64,000 nucleotides of DNA, taken from Asterias amurensis. Its lineage: Eukaryota > Echinodermata > Asteroidea > Forcipulatida > Asteriidae. Where the stretch lies: contig NC_092659.1 of NCBI RefSeq assembly GCF_032118995.1, positions 16,672,177 to 16,736,176 on the forward strand, given 5' to 3'. Position numbers and translations under genes: made by a program. The notes beneath the pieces were generated by a model that saw nothing but the letters and a program-made list of their open reading frames with translations, was not told the origin of the DNA and did not search any database. Position 1 is the first letter of the stretch. The number at the start of each line of letters is the position of its first letter. Positions 19,301 to 28,770 of the stretch are shown here, one piece after another.

Positions 19301-19872
19301 AAAACAGGTTTTCCAACCAAATTTCCATTTGTTGCATATTGCTTGTTACTGGCATTCAGCTGTTGTTTGCTTAAATCCAGAAAATCACGTGGAAATTTGG
19401 TTGGTAATCAAGGGAAAAATTTCATGCTAAGCAAATTTTTGTGCTTAGCAGCTCTGGGCCCAGGACATCCATTTAACTTACATACCTCCACAATGGTTAT
19501 TACATGGCAAGGATTCATCATGTAGATGACTGTCTTTGTGGCAAACTTCAGTCCAAGTTCCACACCTAACACTATACATAGCGCGATCAGCAGCACACGC
19601 TTTCCCGTTTCTCCCCGTCCTGATTGTCTGTGGCGTTCCACCGCCTGTAGCGTACTCGTTGGGATCTTAAGGTAGGGCCACGTTATCCACATTTCAAACG
19701 CGCAAACGGAGAGCACCAGTATTGTCTCTAGGATGCGTTGCGTGAAACCCAAGTAGCTGGCGCATTCCGGACCTCCGTTACCAGGGAATTGAGGGTTCAC
19801 TCCTTTGCAGAGCCACTGCATCTCCCAAGCGGCGGGGTGGAGGTAGCTGGCAATCATCTCCATGGCTGTAAT
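13360..19872 (-). CDS. TMEM164: TMEM164, multi-pass membrane acyltransferase-like protein (complete, 291 aa)
   Basis: Coding exons: 19486-19863 (acceptor at 19872, with 9 bp of 5' UTR in the exon), 15612-15728, 15394-15475, 14371-14471 and 13360-13557 (TGA stop at 13360-13362). All introns are GT-AG and in phase. The protein is 291 aa against about 297 in human TMEM164. Conserved blocks are GNGGPEC near the N-terminus, [30 protein letters not shown], and [10 protein letters not shown] followed by DPF.G.WYR. Several hydrophobic segments indicate a multi-pass membrane protein. Human TMEM164 has been described as an acyltransferase making arachidonoyl ether phospholipids that promote ferroptosis, with a cysteine nucleophile. 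Cys119 of the NPCH motif (His120 beside it) corresponds to the cysteine I recall as catalytic. The gene is divergent from CLNS1A. Identity is strong; the enzymatic role is carried over from literature knowledge. Confidence 0.95.
14024..14208. mobile_element. TTAA-flanked palindromic MITE, TMEM164 intron 4
   Basis: Left end TTAAAGGCCCGGTCCCACTG, right end GCAGTGTGACTCGGCCTTAA, with ACGATAACGATAACG near the left tip. The internal ATGAGCGTG...GCGTGGAGC motif also occurs just upstream (13925-13965), suggesting a neighbouring relict copy. Confidence 0.75.
15886..16140. mobile_element. Palindromic MITE-F copy, TMEM164 intron 1
   Basis: Arms with TTTGCTTAGCATGAAATTTC and its complement, and AACCAAATTTCCATTTG near the centre; ends in GAAATTGGGCCC. 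Non-coding. Confidence 0.8.
16461..16965 (+). repeat. 312-bp tandem duplication of a tRNA-SINE
   Basis: GGCAGTTAACGGTTGTATGG recurs at a 312-bp offset (16462 and 16774), and both copies run on through a tRNA-like head into the tail TTGTTCAACCCCAAAAATCA. The second copy has lost about 32 bp from the tRNA-like part. Confidence 0.75.
16540..16611 (+). mobile_element. tRNA-like head of a SINE (not a functional tRNA)
   Basis: A 72-nt cloverleaf can be drawn: acceptor stem GGCTAGA/TCTAGTC, D-arm GCTC/GAGC, and GTT at the anticodon position. The T-stem is mismatched and position 33 is C rather than the near-universal T. It is followed by a SINE tail and repeats at 16850, 49995 (minus) and 63488. 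It is therefore a SINE internal promoter. Confidence 0.7.
17034..17100 (+). repeat. Three copies of a ~23-bp repeat
   Basis: TTCTATCCAAAGGTTTTTT is repeated three times with small changes inside TMEM164 intron 1. A simple minisatellite. Confidence 0.7.
18046..18204. mobile_element. MITE-D half copy, TMEM164 intron 1
   Basis: Shares TCAAAAACTACAGC, CTATCATTATCTTCAAACTG and AATCTGTGGACATTGT with the full copies at 22988 and 50673. Only about one arm remains. Confidence 0.6.
18780..19085 (+). mobile_element. tRNA-derived SINE, TMEM164 intron 1
   Basis: A-box-like TAGTTGGTAAGACACTG and B-box-like GGATCAAATCCCACT (18935-18996) are flanked by the tail module CCCCGATGCAAATTTAACAT on both sides. 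Similar elements at 42290-42400 and 49390-49620. Confidence 0.6.
19232..19461. mobile_element. Palindromic MITE-F copy next to TMEM164 exon 2
   Basis: Starts GGCCCAATTTCACAGAGCTG and ends CAGCTCTGGGCCC. Its right end is only 24 bp from the 3' splice-donor end of the first TMEM164 coding exon (19486). Confidence 0.8.
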
Positions 19873-20012
19873 CTGAAGAAAAAAAATGCAAGAGCAGGTT
19901 ATTCACTCTACTTCAAATGACGTACTATTTTATTTTCATGATTTTGACATTCTAGTGCCTGTTCCTCTCTGTATAATTTTTAATTCGGATTTATTCATTC
20001 TGTCTTGAACAA

Positions 20013-20103
20013 GTATGGCGCCACCACTTTTTCATTCAATATGAAATAACATATAAGATATCCCTTTTTGTAAAAATAAGTGAAAAAGTGGTGGCGCCAT
20101 ACA
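20013..20103. mobile_element. Hairpin element G, copy 1 of 3
   Basis: TATGGCGCCACCACTTTTTC and GAAAAAGTGGTGGCGCCATA are exact inverted ends around about 50 bp. First of a clustered triplet in the TMEM164 5' intron. Confidence 0.85.
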
Positions 20104-20196
20104 AAAAGTTATCCCAAGTGGCCCTAAGGATTTCTTGACGTAAATTTATTTATGGGAAATAAAGGATGGCTGGATGCAAACAACTTTTGGATAACT

Positions 20197-20301
20197 TTCC
20201 GTATGGCGCCACCACTTTTTCACTCATTTTTACAAAAAGGGATATCTCATTGAGGTAAATTATTTCATATAGAATGAATAAGTGGTGGCGCCATACGGAA
20301 A
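20197..20301. mobile_element. Hairpin element G, copy 2 of 3
   Basis: Same ends, with tips extended by TTTCCG / CGGAAA. The interior contains GGGATATC also found in copies 1 and 3. Confidence 0.85.
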
Positions 20302-20364
20302 CTTTTCCCAACTTTTGTTTTTATTATATATTAGGCCTACTGATCAGTGAATATTTTGGAAAAG

Positions 20365-20482
20365 TTTCCGTATGGCGCCACCACTTTTTCATTCGAAATA
20401 AAATAATATAGTATCTAATTTACCTGATTGATATATCCCTTTTTGTAAAAATGAGTGAAAAAGTGGTGGCGCCATACGGAAA
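20365..20482. mobile_element. Hairpin element G, copy 3 of 3
   Basis: Ends TTTCCGTATGGCGCCACCAC and GTGGTGGCGCCATACGGAAA; interior orientation is opposite to copy 2 (ATATCCCTTTTTGTAAAAAT against ATTTTTACAAAAAGGGATAT). Confidence 0.85.
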
Positions 20483-20648
20483 GTTATCCACTATTTTGGT
20501 TATTTTACTATTTTATGGAAATTATGCCCCACCACAAGAAAGAGGCCACATCCATGATCCATCATACTCATACTCCTATGTCCATCTAAGCCATATAATA
20601 ATATTTCAATACATCATCACATGGCAGGTGCCCATAGTACTATTACCA

Positions 20649-20892
20649 GGGCCCAATTTCATAGAGCTGCTTAAGCACAAACAATTGCTTAAGCAAAAAT
20701 TTCATTGCTTAGTAAAATCAGATTACCGGCCAAGACTCCACTCAATTGTTATGCTAAGTAAACAACAGCTAAATACTAGTCATAAGCAATGTATATGGCA
20801 TGACATTTTGGCCAGTAACATGTGTAAAATAAGCGAGCTATTTTCGTGCTTAAGCAAATTTTTTGCTTAAGCAGCTCTATGAAATTGGCCCC
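20649..20892. mobile_element. Palindromic MITE-F subfamily copy
   Basis: Ends GGGCCCAATTTCATAGAGCT and AGCTCTATGAAATTGGCCCC, with arms using TTAAGCA instead of CTAAGCA. It lies in the TMEM164 5' intron. Confidence 0.75.
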
Positions 20893-21232
20893 AGATTACA
20901 TCATGATCTTTACTTCACGGACACTGGCATGGAATCGATAGCATTGGGACTGTTATTATCCCCACACTCCACAGGCTATTATAAAACACAAAACGACAAA
21001 GCAAGCACCTCCCCCTTCCACTACGCGCACCGCGGGCCGAGCATTCATTCATGATGCCGCGGCCGATCAATCGTTCGACCCCAACCAGCAAAACCAAAAA
21101 CCATCAACGTAAAAATTTTTAAGCAAATAACAACAGAGAGATCACAGTTTAATCATGGCTATGAGAGGAACCATGGCGGTCTATTCCAACCTCAGATTAG
21201 AATTACAATATTCTCATTTATTTTTCACTTAC

Positions 21233-21350
21233 CGGTAAAATTATCTATCCAGAAAATGATGTGTACGCTGACGACATGATGATAACAAAATAATATTTTT
21301 TTTTTTTCCGTGAGTAGTACGATACGGCGGACGTACGACGTAATGTGCGT
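21233..21350 (-). other. Candidate non-coding first exon of TMEM164
   Basis: On the minus strand a strong donor (TTTTACCG then GTAAGTGAAA) closes an exon at 21233. The first TMEM164 coding exon begins with a splice acceptor only 9 bp before its ATG, so at least one upstream 5' UTR exon is required. This is the best candidate I found. It holds a 10-codon upstream ORF (21245-21277) that ends in the same exon. The outer end at 21350 is a guess; no transcription start is visible. Confidence 0.45.
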
Positions 21351-21501
21351 GTGTGTCTCGCCGCCGATTAGATAGAGGGCGCTATTTATAAAAATAGCTA
21401 ATGAAGTTTCAAGCCACCGACGACTGTTTTCTGTTCATGCAATGCACGTGTGAAGTAAAGTCAAGCCGTTTAAACACTTGCAGATTAACATATAACGGAA
21501 A
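21250..21501. promoter_or_regulatory. Probable bidirectional promoter, TMEM164 / CLNS1A
   Basis: The CLNS1A start codon (21502, plus) and the putative TMEM164 5' exon donor (21233, minus) are under 270 bp apart, so both transcription starts should lie here. The interval contains CpG-containing segments near 21317-21365 in otherwise AT-rich DNA and no recognised repeat. This is inference from gene layout. Confidence 0.5.
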
Positions 21502-24500
21502 ATGGGGCTTCTTTCTGCCATAACTATACCTGTTGATGGACTCAGGCAGCAGCAGGGCAGCGTTGCAGCTCACGTGGAGAGAGAAAACTTCGGAAATGGA
21601 ACTCTTTACATCGCTGAAAGGTCCGAAAGTTAATGAAATTCATGTTTGTGTCAGTTTGTGTGTGGCAGACTAAATCAAATCGTCGTTCGTTTTGTATACG
21701 TTTCGTCTGGGTGTCAGTGCAAATTAGTTCAATAACAAAATCGAGCTATTTTTGATTTCATTCCATTCAGTGACAGTGTTAAAATAAAAATGTGGTATTG
21801 ATATTATTAATTTACAATATTAATTTGAAGCTCTTGACAAACTTTGAAATGAGTTCCACATTCTGATTCACACTTTATTTTTCATTAATAATAAAATAAT
21901 CAATCATATTATAAATATAATAATAATATAAATATGTTATCGTAAAAAAAAAAATGAATTTTTGAAAGCCTTCCTTCGTCTTTTTCTTTGTAATTCCTTG
22001 GTATGGATTTGGGGGACAATAAAGACATTAAATTGTTTATAATAATATGTTGTTACTAAAAAAGAAATGCAAAACTAGTATTTGTTGTAGATCTAGTTGC
22101 GATAACAACCCTGTCTGGAGGGTTACGTTATCGCAACTATTGTAGATCGTGTTACTGGGGCGCTGTTCTCTTTTCTTTTTTTCTTTTTTTTAAATTATTC
22201 TTTTTCATATGACCAATAATTATCAGTTGACACTGACAAATTTCAAAAAAAAGGAGCCTGGTCGGCGCCCCAGTAACTGGGTCTATATTTATTAGATATT
22301 CTCTCATATACAACAGTTGGTTCAACGTCTATGATATGAAAAGCACACATCAAGAAATTGTGATTCAGTACTGGACTAGTAGTACAATAATTGTAACGCT
22401 CCGGTGAGGGTCGAGACCCTCGCGAGCTTCGCCGGAGCATTATAAAATATTGTTACTAAAACTAGACGACAATACTTATTCTAGTCATTGTGAAATCAAT
22501 GGTTAGCTTGGAAAGATTCAAACCCACAACCTTGTAATTGCAAGTCCTGCAGTCTAACCACTGGACCACGGTTAGCTTGGTAGGATTCTAACCCACAACC
22601 TTGTAATTGCTCGCAGTCTAACCACTGTACATGTACTTTGTTTTCATTTACAGCCAAGTGTCATGGGTGAACAGTGGGGGTCAAGGTTTCACCATTCCCT
22701 ACCCAGCGATATCCCTGCATGCTGTTTCAAAAGATTTAACAGCGTATCCGCATGAGTGTCTGTACTTAATGATTGACGCGTCCATCATGCCCGAAGTACT
22801 AGAGGTAAGGCCATAAAAAAATGGAGAATGTTGAGCGCAATCTTCATCTGTTTCTGCTGTGTACCATATGGCTTGCCTGTAAGGCAAAATACAGCTGATT
22901 TTGTGTTTCATGTCATAGATCGAATGACCTTTAACATTCCAGGGTATTTTCTGACAGGCAAGATAAGTTGTTAGTCATTGCTGTGTCTTAAAGGATTCAG
23001 ATACTTTTTCAAAATGTCCACAGATTTACATTAAACTTACAGGGTTTGAAGATAATGATAGTGGAAAGCTTCCCTTCCAAATATTAGTACTAAGGTTGTG
23101 TAGTTTTTGAGAAATGAGTAAAACAAGTCACAAAATAGTTTTGGTCTCATGAGACTAAAACTATTTTAGCATGTAAAATCCCCTCAACCAGTTATGATAT
23201 TATACCAAGACCACAGCATAACTGGTCAATACGTTTTTACATGTTAAACTGAGACGAAAATTATTACTTTTACTCATTTCTCAAAAACTACAGCACCTCA
23301 GTATGTAAAATTTCAAGGGAAGCTTTCTACTATCATAATCTTCAAACTGTGTAAGTTTAATGTAAATCTGTTGACATTGTGTTTTTTGTTAGGAAAAAGT
23401 ACATATACCCTTTAACCCTTTAGAGACCATATCGACCACCAACGCCTTGTACCTAAATGGCCAGAGCGGCCGGCCGCAAGGTTTGATCTATATCCATTCA
23501 AATGTAGAGGTCAAAGAAAAAAGGTTGTGTCCGGATACCACATTTTCCAAGTAGTGTGTTTAAAACATAGTATCCTAAATTCTAAACACAAAACTAAATT
23601 GCCCGTGTCATGTTACTTTAGTTGATATTTTTTACTGATAAAATTTGATCCGAGAAATGAACAATCTTAGTCTATGTTTGGGTGTTTTTCTGATGATAAC
23701 AGAAATGAATGGTCTCTAAAACTCATTGCATCATTTCTATTTGGTCGTAGGTTCCAAGATGTCAAGATACTGGAGGATCTGGAGATAACAACGAAGAAGA
23801 AGAAACGGAAGAAGAAGACGACACAATCAGAGAGATTAGATTCATACCAGAGGATAAGCAAACATGTAAGAGACATCTCACATAGACTCGATTAAATCAA
23901 ATATAATGTGTGTAGAACAAGCTTCTTCGACACATACACCTACAGCTTGTGAAACAGTAACATATGTGGGTACACATGTAGCTGTTTTCCCCGTTTGATT
24001 CACTTGTTTTTGGTCTTAAATTTTGTTAAGGGTTGCAGTAAAAGAGTCTTTTTTAAAAGTCTTTTTAAAGTGTGCATATATACCCTGTTTATAAGAACTG
24101 CCTATGATTATCCATAAGAGTGGCTTTTGGCATTGTTTAGGGAAAAAATTTGTGTACAAAATACTAATATGAGGATGGATAGATTATAGTCTAAGTGGAG
24201 TCATTTTGTTGCCTGTAAGGCTGCTGTGCATTTTCTCCAGATTCTCCTGTCTCTTATTTGTTGTTGTTGTTGTTTATTTCAGTGGAGCAGTTGTTTACAG
24301 TGATGTCCGATTGTCAGATACTTCATCCTGACCCAGATGACTCGGAACCTTCAGATGGGGACTATGGTGACGAATTTGGTACGATACTCAAAGTTTCCTA
24401 GCAATTTAAAAAAAAATGTATAATATCATTACATATCTAACAGCGCAATTAGTGTCAATAACATCATGAATATGAAACAAAAAGAAGTGCTCAGTTTTAG

Positions 24501-25918
24501 ATGTGGTAAGAAAGCTCCAATGGGGAAAACCCATACAGTCAGGTAGGGACTGAAAACCCAATCCACATACGTAAAGCATGTTTTTGGGCAGGGTATGGTA
24601 AAATGGTGTCCGAATTCGCTGGATATTGAAAAACTGGGTGTAGATGTAAATGGCAGATACAAAAGAATATCAAAATTTTAAACGGGGTGTCCAAATAACA
24701 TCTAGACACCCCTCTGGCTAACACTATGCATGTAAGGCTCCGGGTCTGAGGTGGGATTCGAACCAAGGTCTGCAGAGTCGAAAGACGGGAAAAGAAACCA
24801 CTGAGCCAACCCGATCTTCTCTGATTCTTATGGGACACACTGAAGTGTTATATTTTCCCAGTATTCCACTTCTACGTGTGGGATTGTAAATGTTAAAATC
24901 CTCTTACTCTCGGTGAGTATTTTCCAGTGAGATGACCAACCATGTAAAACCGTACAACAAAATGGGTTGTGTAAGGAGGAGTGTGTGTGCAGACAACTGT
25001 ACCGAGAAGATGCATTCACCACCAGGGCTGTATGCTTCATTTTTGAAAGGGCAAGGGCACCGTGGCATTTTCTCTTTGGCAAAGGGCACCCTTTGAGGAA
25101 ATTTCTACTTGAGCACTTCAAGGGCACCAAGGCATTGGCAAGGGGCAACGGAGGCAATCACCTTCGTTGCCTCCGTGAAGTATCAGGCCTGCACCACATG
25201 AAAAGTATCTTGCTCAAGGACACGAGCATCTTGATGAGCCAGGCCGGGATTCGAATCCACACTCTGTGAACAACAAAACTTGAAAATCAAACATAAATGT
25301 CTCTGACTTTCTGTATCCTTCATTCCAGATGATGCAGAAGATGACATGGGAGAGATTGCAGAGGTCGAAGAAGGGTCAGGGGTCAGCCAGGTCACAGATA
25401 GAAACGCCCAGGGGTCACAGGTCGTAGCTACACAGAATGGACATACAGACAGCAGTAAAATCAGGACGGAAGGTAAAGAAGGATAGGTGTAAAAGTCTCG
25501 CTCAAATCTTAAAGGCCGATCTCGGCTAGACAATAATGAGAGCAATTTTTCACTTCAAGTTTATTGAAGCTAAATTGCTGTAAAGTCACACTGAAATCTT
25601 GAAAGCCAATGTTGGCTAAGATATAATTACAGGGCTTTCAATTCAAAGAAGATCGGCAGAAGCATTTAAATTTGTTGAAACCTCTCAACCCCTATAATCT
25701 ACTTGGGGGTAGTAGAGAAGTCTTAGGAATTTCCGAAAAATCTACTGTGAGGTAGTAGAATATACAGCAAGACAAATAAATATGCACATGGTGTTAGTGC
25801 AAACCAAATAATATGCACTATTTTTGTATTGTTGATGTACATTTTAGGTATATCCGGGCAAGACGAGCCTATGGATACCGGGCAGTTTGCAGACGCTGAA
25901 ATGGAGCCAGACCACTAG
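21502..25918 (+). CDS. CLNS1A: CLNS1A / pICln, methylosome Sm-protein chaperone (complete, 231 aa)
   Basis: pICln is a PH-domain-like chaperone that binds Sm proteins D1-D3/E/F/G and delivers them to PRMT5-WDR77 and the SMN complex for snRNP assembly. Coding exons: 21502-21620, 22654-22804, 23751-23865, 24283-24378, 25329-25472 and 25848-25918 (TAG at 25916-25918), with all phases closing. Matches to human pICln include GNGTLYIAES then SW (human GTGTLYIAES), IPYPAISLHAVSKD, an acidic stretch at residues 105-114, IREIRFIPEDK (human ITEFRFVPSDK), QILHPDPDDSE, and the C-terminus GQFADAE...DH (human GQFEDADVDH). The first donor is GTCCGA, weaker than usual, but it restores the conserved AES-x-x-SW reading exactly. 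Length is close to human (237 aa). It is divergent from TMEM164. Confidence 0.95.
22455..22630 (-). mobile_element. Duplicated tRNA-SINE fragment, CLNS1A intron 1
   Basis: Two near-identical ~75-bp units (ACCCACAACCTTGTAATTGC...CAGTCTAACCACTG) lie in tandem just before CLNS1A exon 2. They resemble the minus strand of a tRNA-like head. Confidence 0.55.
22988..23415. mobile_element. MITE-D copy (TTAA), CLNS1A intron 2
   Basis: TTAA-bounded; inverted arms include TTTTTGAGAAATGAGTAAAA and TTTTACTCATTTCTCAAAAA, and GTTTGAAGATAATGATAG with its complement. A second full copy is at 50673-51035. Confidence 0.8.
24700..24830 (-). mobile_element. tRNA-SINE fragment, CLNS1A intron 4
   Basis: GTGGGATTCGAACCAAGGTC has a minus-strand B-box look, followed by an A-box-like region near ACCACTGAGCCAACCC. 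Truncated. Confidence 0.45.
25024..25193 (+). repeat. Interspersed repeat (GGGCACCAAGGCA module)
   Basis: Best-preserved copy: GTATGCTTCATTTTTGAAAG...GGCACCAAGGCATTGG...CTCCGTGAAGTATCAGGCCTG. It lies in CLNS1A intron 4, between exons 4 and 5. Confidence 0.65.
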
Positions 25919-26094
25919 CTACAGCTGGGATCAAAGCCTCAGCTATTGCCAAACGTCAGTCCTTTAAATAACCCTTCTACTATTGGTCCCGTAATTCCAG
26001 TGAGATGACCAGCCATTTTGAACCATTCAACTGCATGGTCTCACAGAACTTGTGTTGGGATGCTATCACCACATGATATCATACTGCAGAGTGG

Positions 26095-26735
26095 CATTGT
26101 TGTCTTTCATTCAAAACCATAGTGGATGATATTTAATGGTGATAGAGTAGGAGGGTTGACTGTGTACTGTGTTGGGATGCATTCACCACATGGTACCGTA
26201 CCATGTTGCATGAATGCAGGCTGGCACAGTTCAGCTATCATTCAAAACCACAGTGGATGATATTGAATAGTCAGACAGTAGGAGGGTTGACCTGTGTACT
26301 GTGTAGGGACTTTTGACACATGACATCATAATGCAGTCTGGCATACATATAGTTTTTCTGTCATTCAAAACCATAGTGGATGATATTTAATGTAAGACGA
26401 TAGGAGTTATGACTGCACTGTGTAGAATACATTCAACATGATATTGCAGGCTGGCCTAATTTATCTATCATTTAAAATCACAATGGATGATGCTGAATGG
26501 ACAGACAGTAGGAGCGTTGACTGTGTGGATGTATCATGTATGATATATTGATTGCAGGCATTGCCAATCATTCAAAACCACAGTGGTTGATGTTGAATGG
26601 TCAGACAGTAGGAGAGTTGACTGTGTACATGTAGATACATTCACTGCATGATATCAGTGGTTGCTGGCATTGTGTCAAATCATTTAAAACCACAGTGAAT
26701 GATATTAAACAGTCAAACAGTAGGAGGGTTATATT
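26095..26735 (+). repeat. ~115-bp tandem array (about six units) downstream of CLNS1A
   Basis: Units contain TCATTCAAAACCACAGTGGA, TGATATTGAATGGTCAGACA and GTAGGAGGGTTGACTGTG. Unit starts recur at roughly 100-120 bp. The array is preceded (25975-26040) by the module TACTATTGGTCCC...CCAGTGAGATGACC also seen near 24920 and 31850. Confidence 0.75.
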
Positions 26736-27102
26736 GTACAGTTACTTGCACTAGATTTTGTAATAGATAGATTCATTCGTATTCACCCTGGCCCTTTCTT
26801 AGCAGTGATGCCCTTGTATGTATTACATGCTGTTTAGTTGGGGGGGGGGGGGGGCGGGGTAATGTGAAATTATAATTACTGCACGTTGATACTGGGTGCT
26901 CTTTAAAACATTCGACATTCAAAATGTTGAAAACTTTGGACGATCCATCAGTATTATTAACTTTCAGGCCTAGACTTCAGTGATGGAATGGCCTCTGTTG
27001 CCCTGGTCTTTGCCCAAAATGCCACTTCAAAATGTAACATTCCGATTCAGAAATTTATACAAGTTGTAGTGTCAGTGCGGCAAATGTGAACTTAATTCCA
27101 CC

Positions 27103-27487
27103 TTAAAGGCAGTGGACACTATTGGTAATTACTCAAAATAATTATTAGTATGAAACCTTTGTTGGTGATGAGAGTGGGCAGATGTTGATGGTATAAAACA
27201 TTGTGAGAAACGGCTCCCTATGAAGTGCCATAGTTTTTGAGAAAGAAGTAACTTTCCACGAATTTGATTTTGAGACCTCAGATTTAGAACTTGAGGTCTT
27301 GAAATCAACCATCTAAACACACACAACTTTGTGTGACAAGGGTGTTTTTTCTTTCATTATTATCTCGCAACTTCGATGACCGATTGAGCTCAAATTTTCA
27401 CAGGTTTGTTATTTTATGCATATTTTGAGATACACCAACTGTGAAGGCTAGTCTTTGACAATTACCAATAGTGTCCACTGCCTTTAA
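27103..27487. mobile_element. MITE-A copy, complete, TTAA on both sides
   Basis: Ends TTAAAGGCAGTGGACAC and GTGTCCACTGCCTTTAA. It supplies the clearest family consensus in this window. Confidence 0.9.
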
Positions 27488-28176
27488 TGCTAAATTGAAA
27501 TTGTAAGTTAGATTTGCGAATATTTCTTGAACTTTGAATAGTTTCTCAGGACAGTTGTTATTTGTGTTAGAAAAAACAAGGTTTTTCTGATTTCTTGGCC
27601 AACTTGTTGTTTGACCCCTATAGCAATGCTGTAGACTGCTTTTATACGTGTTATGGTAGGTTACAATCAATTTGATGACCATGCTTGCACCATTCTCCAC
27701 TTGCTATGCTCAGCGAAGAATACTCAGTAATGCTAAGTCACAAATGCACAATCCTGGCTAATTTGTAAACTATGCTTACTGTAAGCACGGATTTTTCTGC
27801 TTAAAGTAAGGTTGAAATAGTTACAAGAGTTACAAAGTATTAAATGTAAAATACAAATCAAGCTTTCAAGGAAAGTTTCAGTGCAAGTTTTGTGTACTTC
27901 CTCAAATTGCATTTACGGTATGTTGTACATGAGTTTGAGAGTGTCAAAACATTTTTTTTTGATTAAGCAACCTTGATTTACATACAAAACTAATAGATGC
28001 TGGGGTACGCTTTTGAACAAAGCAGTTTTGTGCGAGAGATATGACATAACAGCACAATCAAAATAAGTATTTGTACTGACGCAGCGTTTTTTTTTCATTA
28101 GTTTAGAAGTGAAATTGGCGTAACCAAGTTTAAACTGAATGTTGAAAATCGACTAGAAGTAATCTGTTATTTTTTC

Positions 28177-28263
28177 AATAAATTTGAATGATATGAATTT
28201 GAATTCATTTAAAAATGTTTGGGGTCTGTATGATCCCTAACACGTACATGAAATGTAAATAAA
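28177..28263 (+). terminator. Candidate distal poly(A) signals for CLNS1A
   Basis: Two AATAAA hexamers (28177-28182 and 28258-28263) lie about 2.3 kb after the CLNS1A stop, the second preceding a T-rich stretch. They would give a long 3' UTR containing the tandem repeats and a MITE. A nearer end may exist; I saw no strong signal within the first few hundred bases. Confidence 0.25.
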
Positions 28264-28386
28264 GCATTCGACATCGTTTGATAAGAAAATATGTTGTAAA
28301 TTTTTTTTCTTTTTGATGGGTTTGCAAACATCATTATAAAAACATAGAATGCCAAGCTAAATAGAACTCTGCATTATGCTATAAGT

Positions 28387-28770
28387 TTAAAGGCAGTGGA
28401 CACTATTGGTAATTACTAAAAAATAATTATCGTCATAAAACCTTTCTTGATTACGAGTAATGGGGAGAGGTTGATAGTATAAAACATTGTGAGAAACAGC
28501 TCCCTCTAAAGTGGCGTAGATTTCGAGAAAGAAGTAATTTTCCACAATTTGATTTTGAGACCTCAAGTTTTGGATTTGAGGTCTCGAAATCAAGCATTAG
28601 AAAGCACACAACTTTGTGTGACAATGGTGATTTTTCTTTCATTATTATCTTGCAACTCCGACGACCGATTGAGCTCAAATTTTCACAGGTTTGTTATTTT
28701 ATGCATGTTGAGATACACCAACTGTGAAGACTAGTCTTTGACAATTACCAATAGTGTCCAGTGTCTTTAA
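28387..28770. mobile_element. MITE-A copy, complete
   Basis: TTAA-bounded, same orientation as the copy 900 bp upstream, with the interior largely conserved. Confidence 0.85.
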
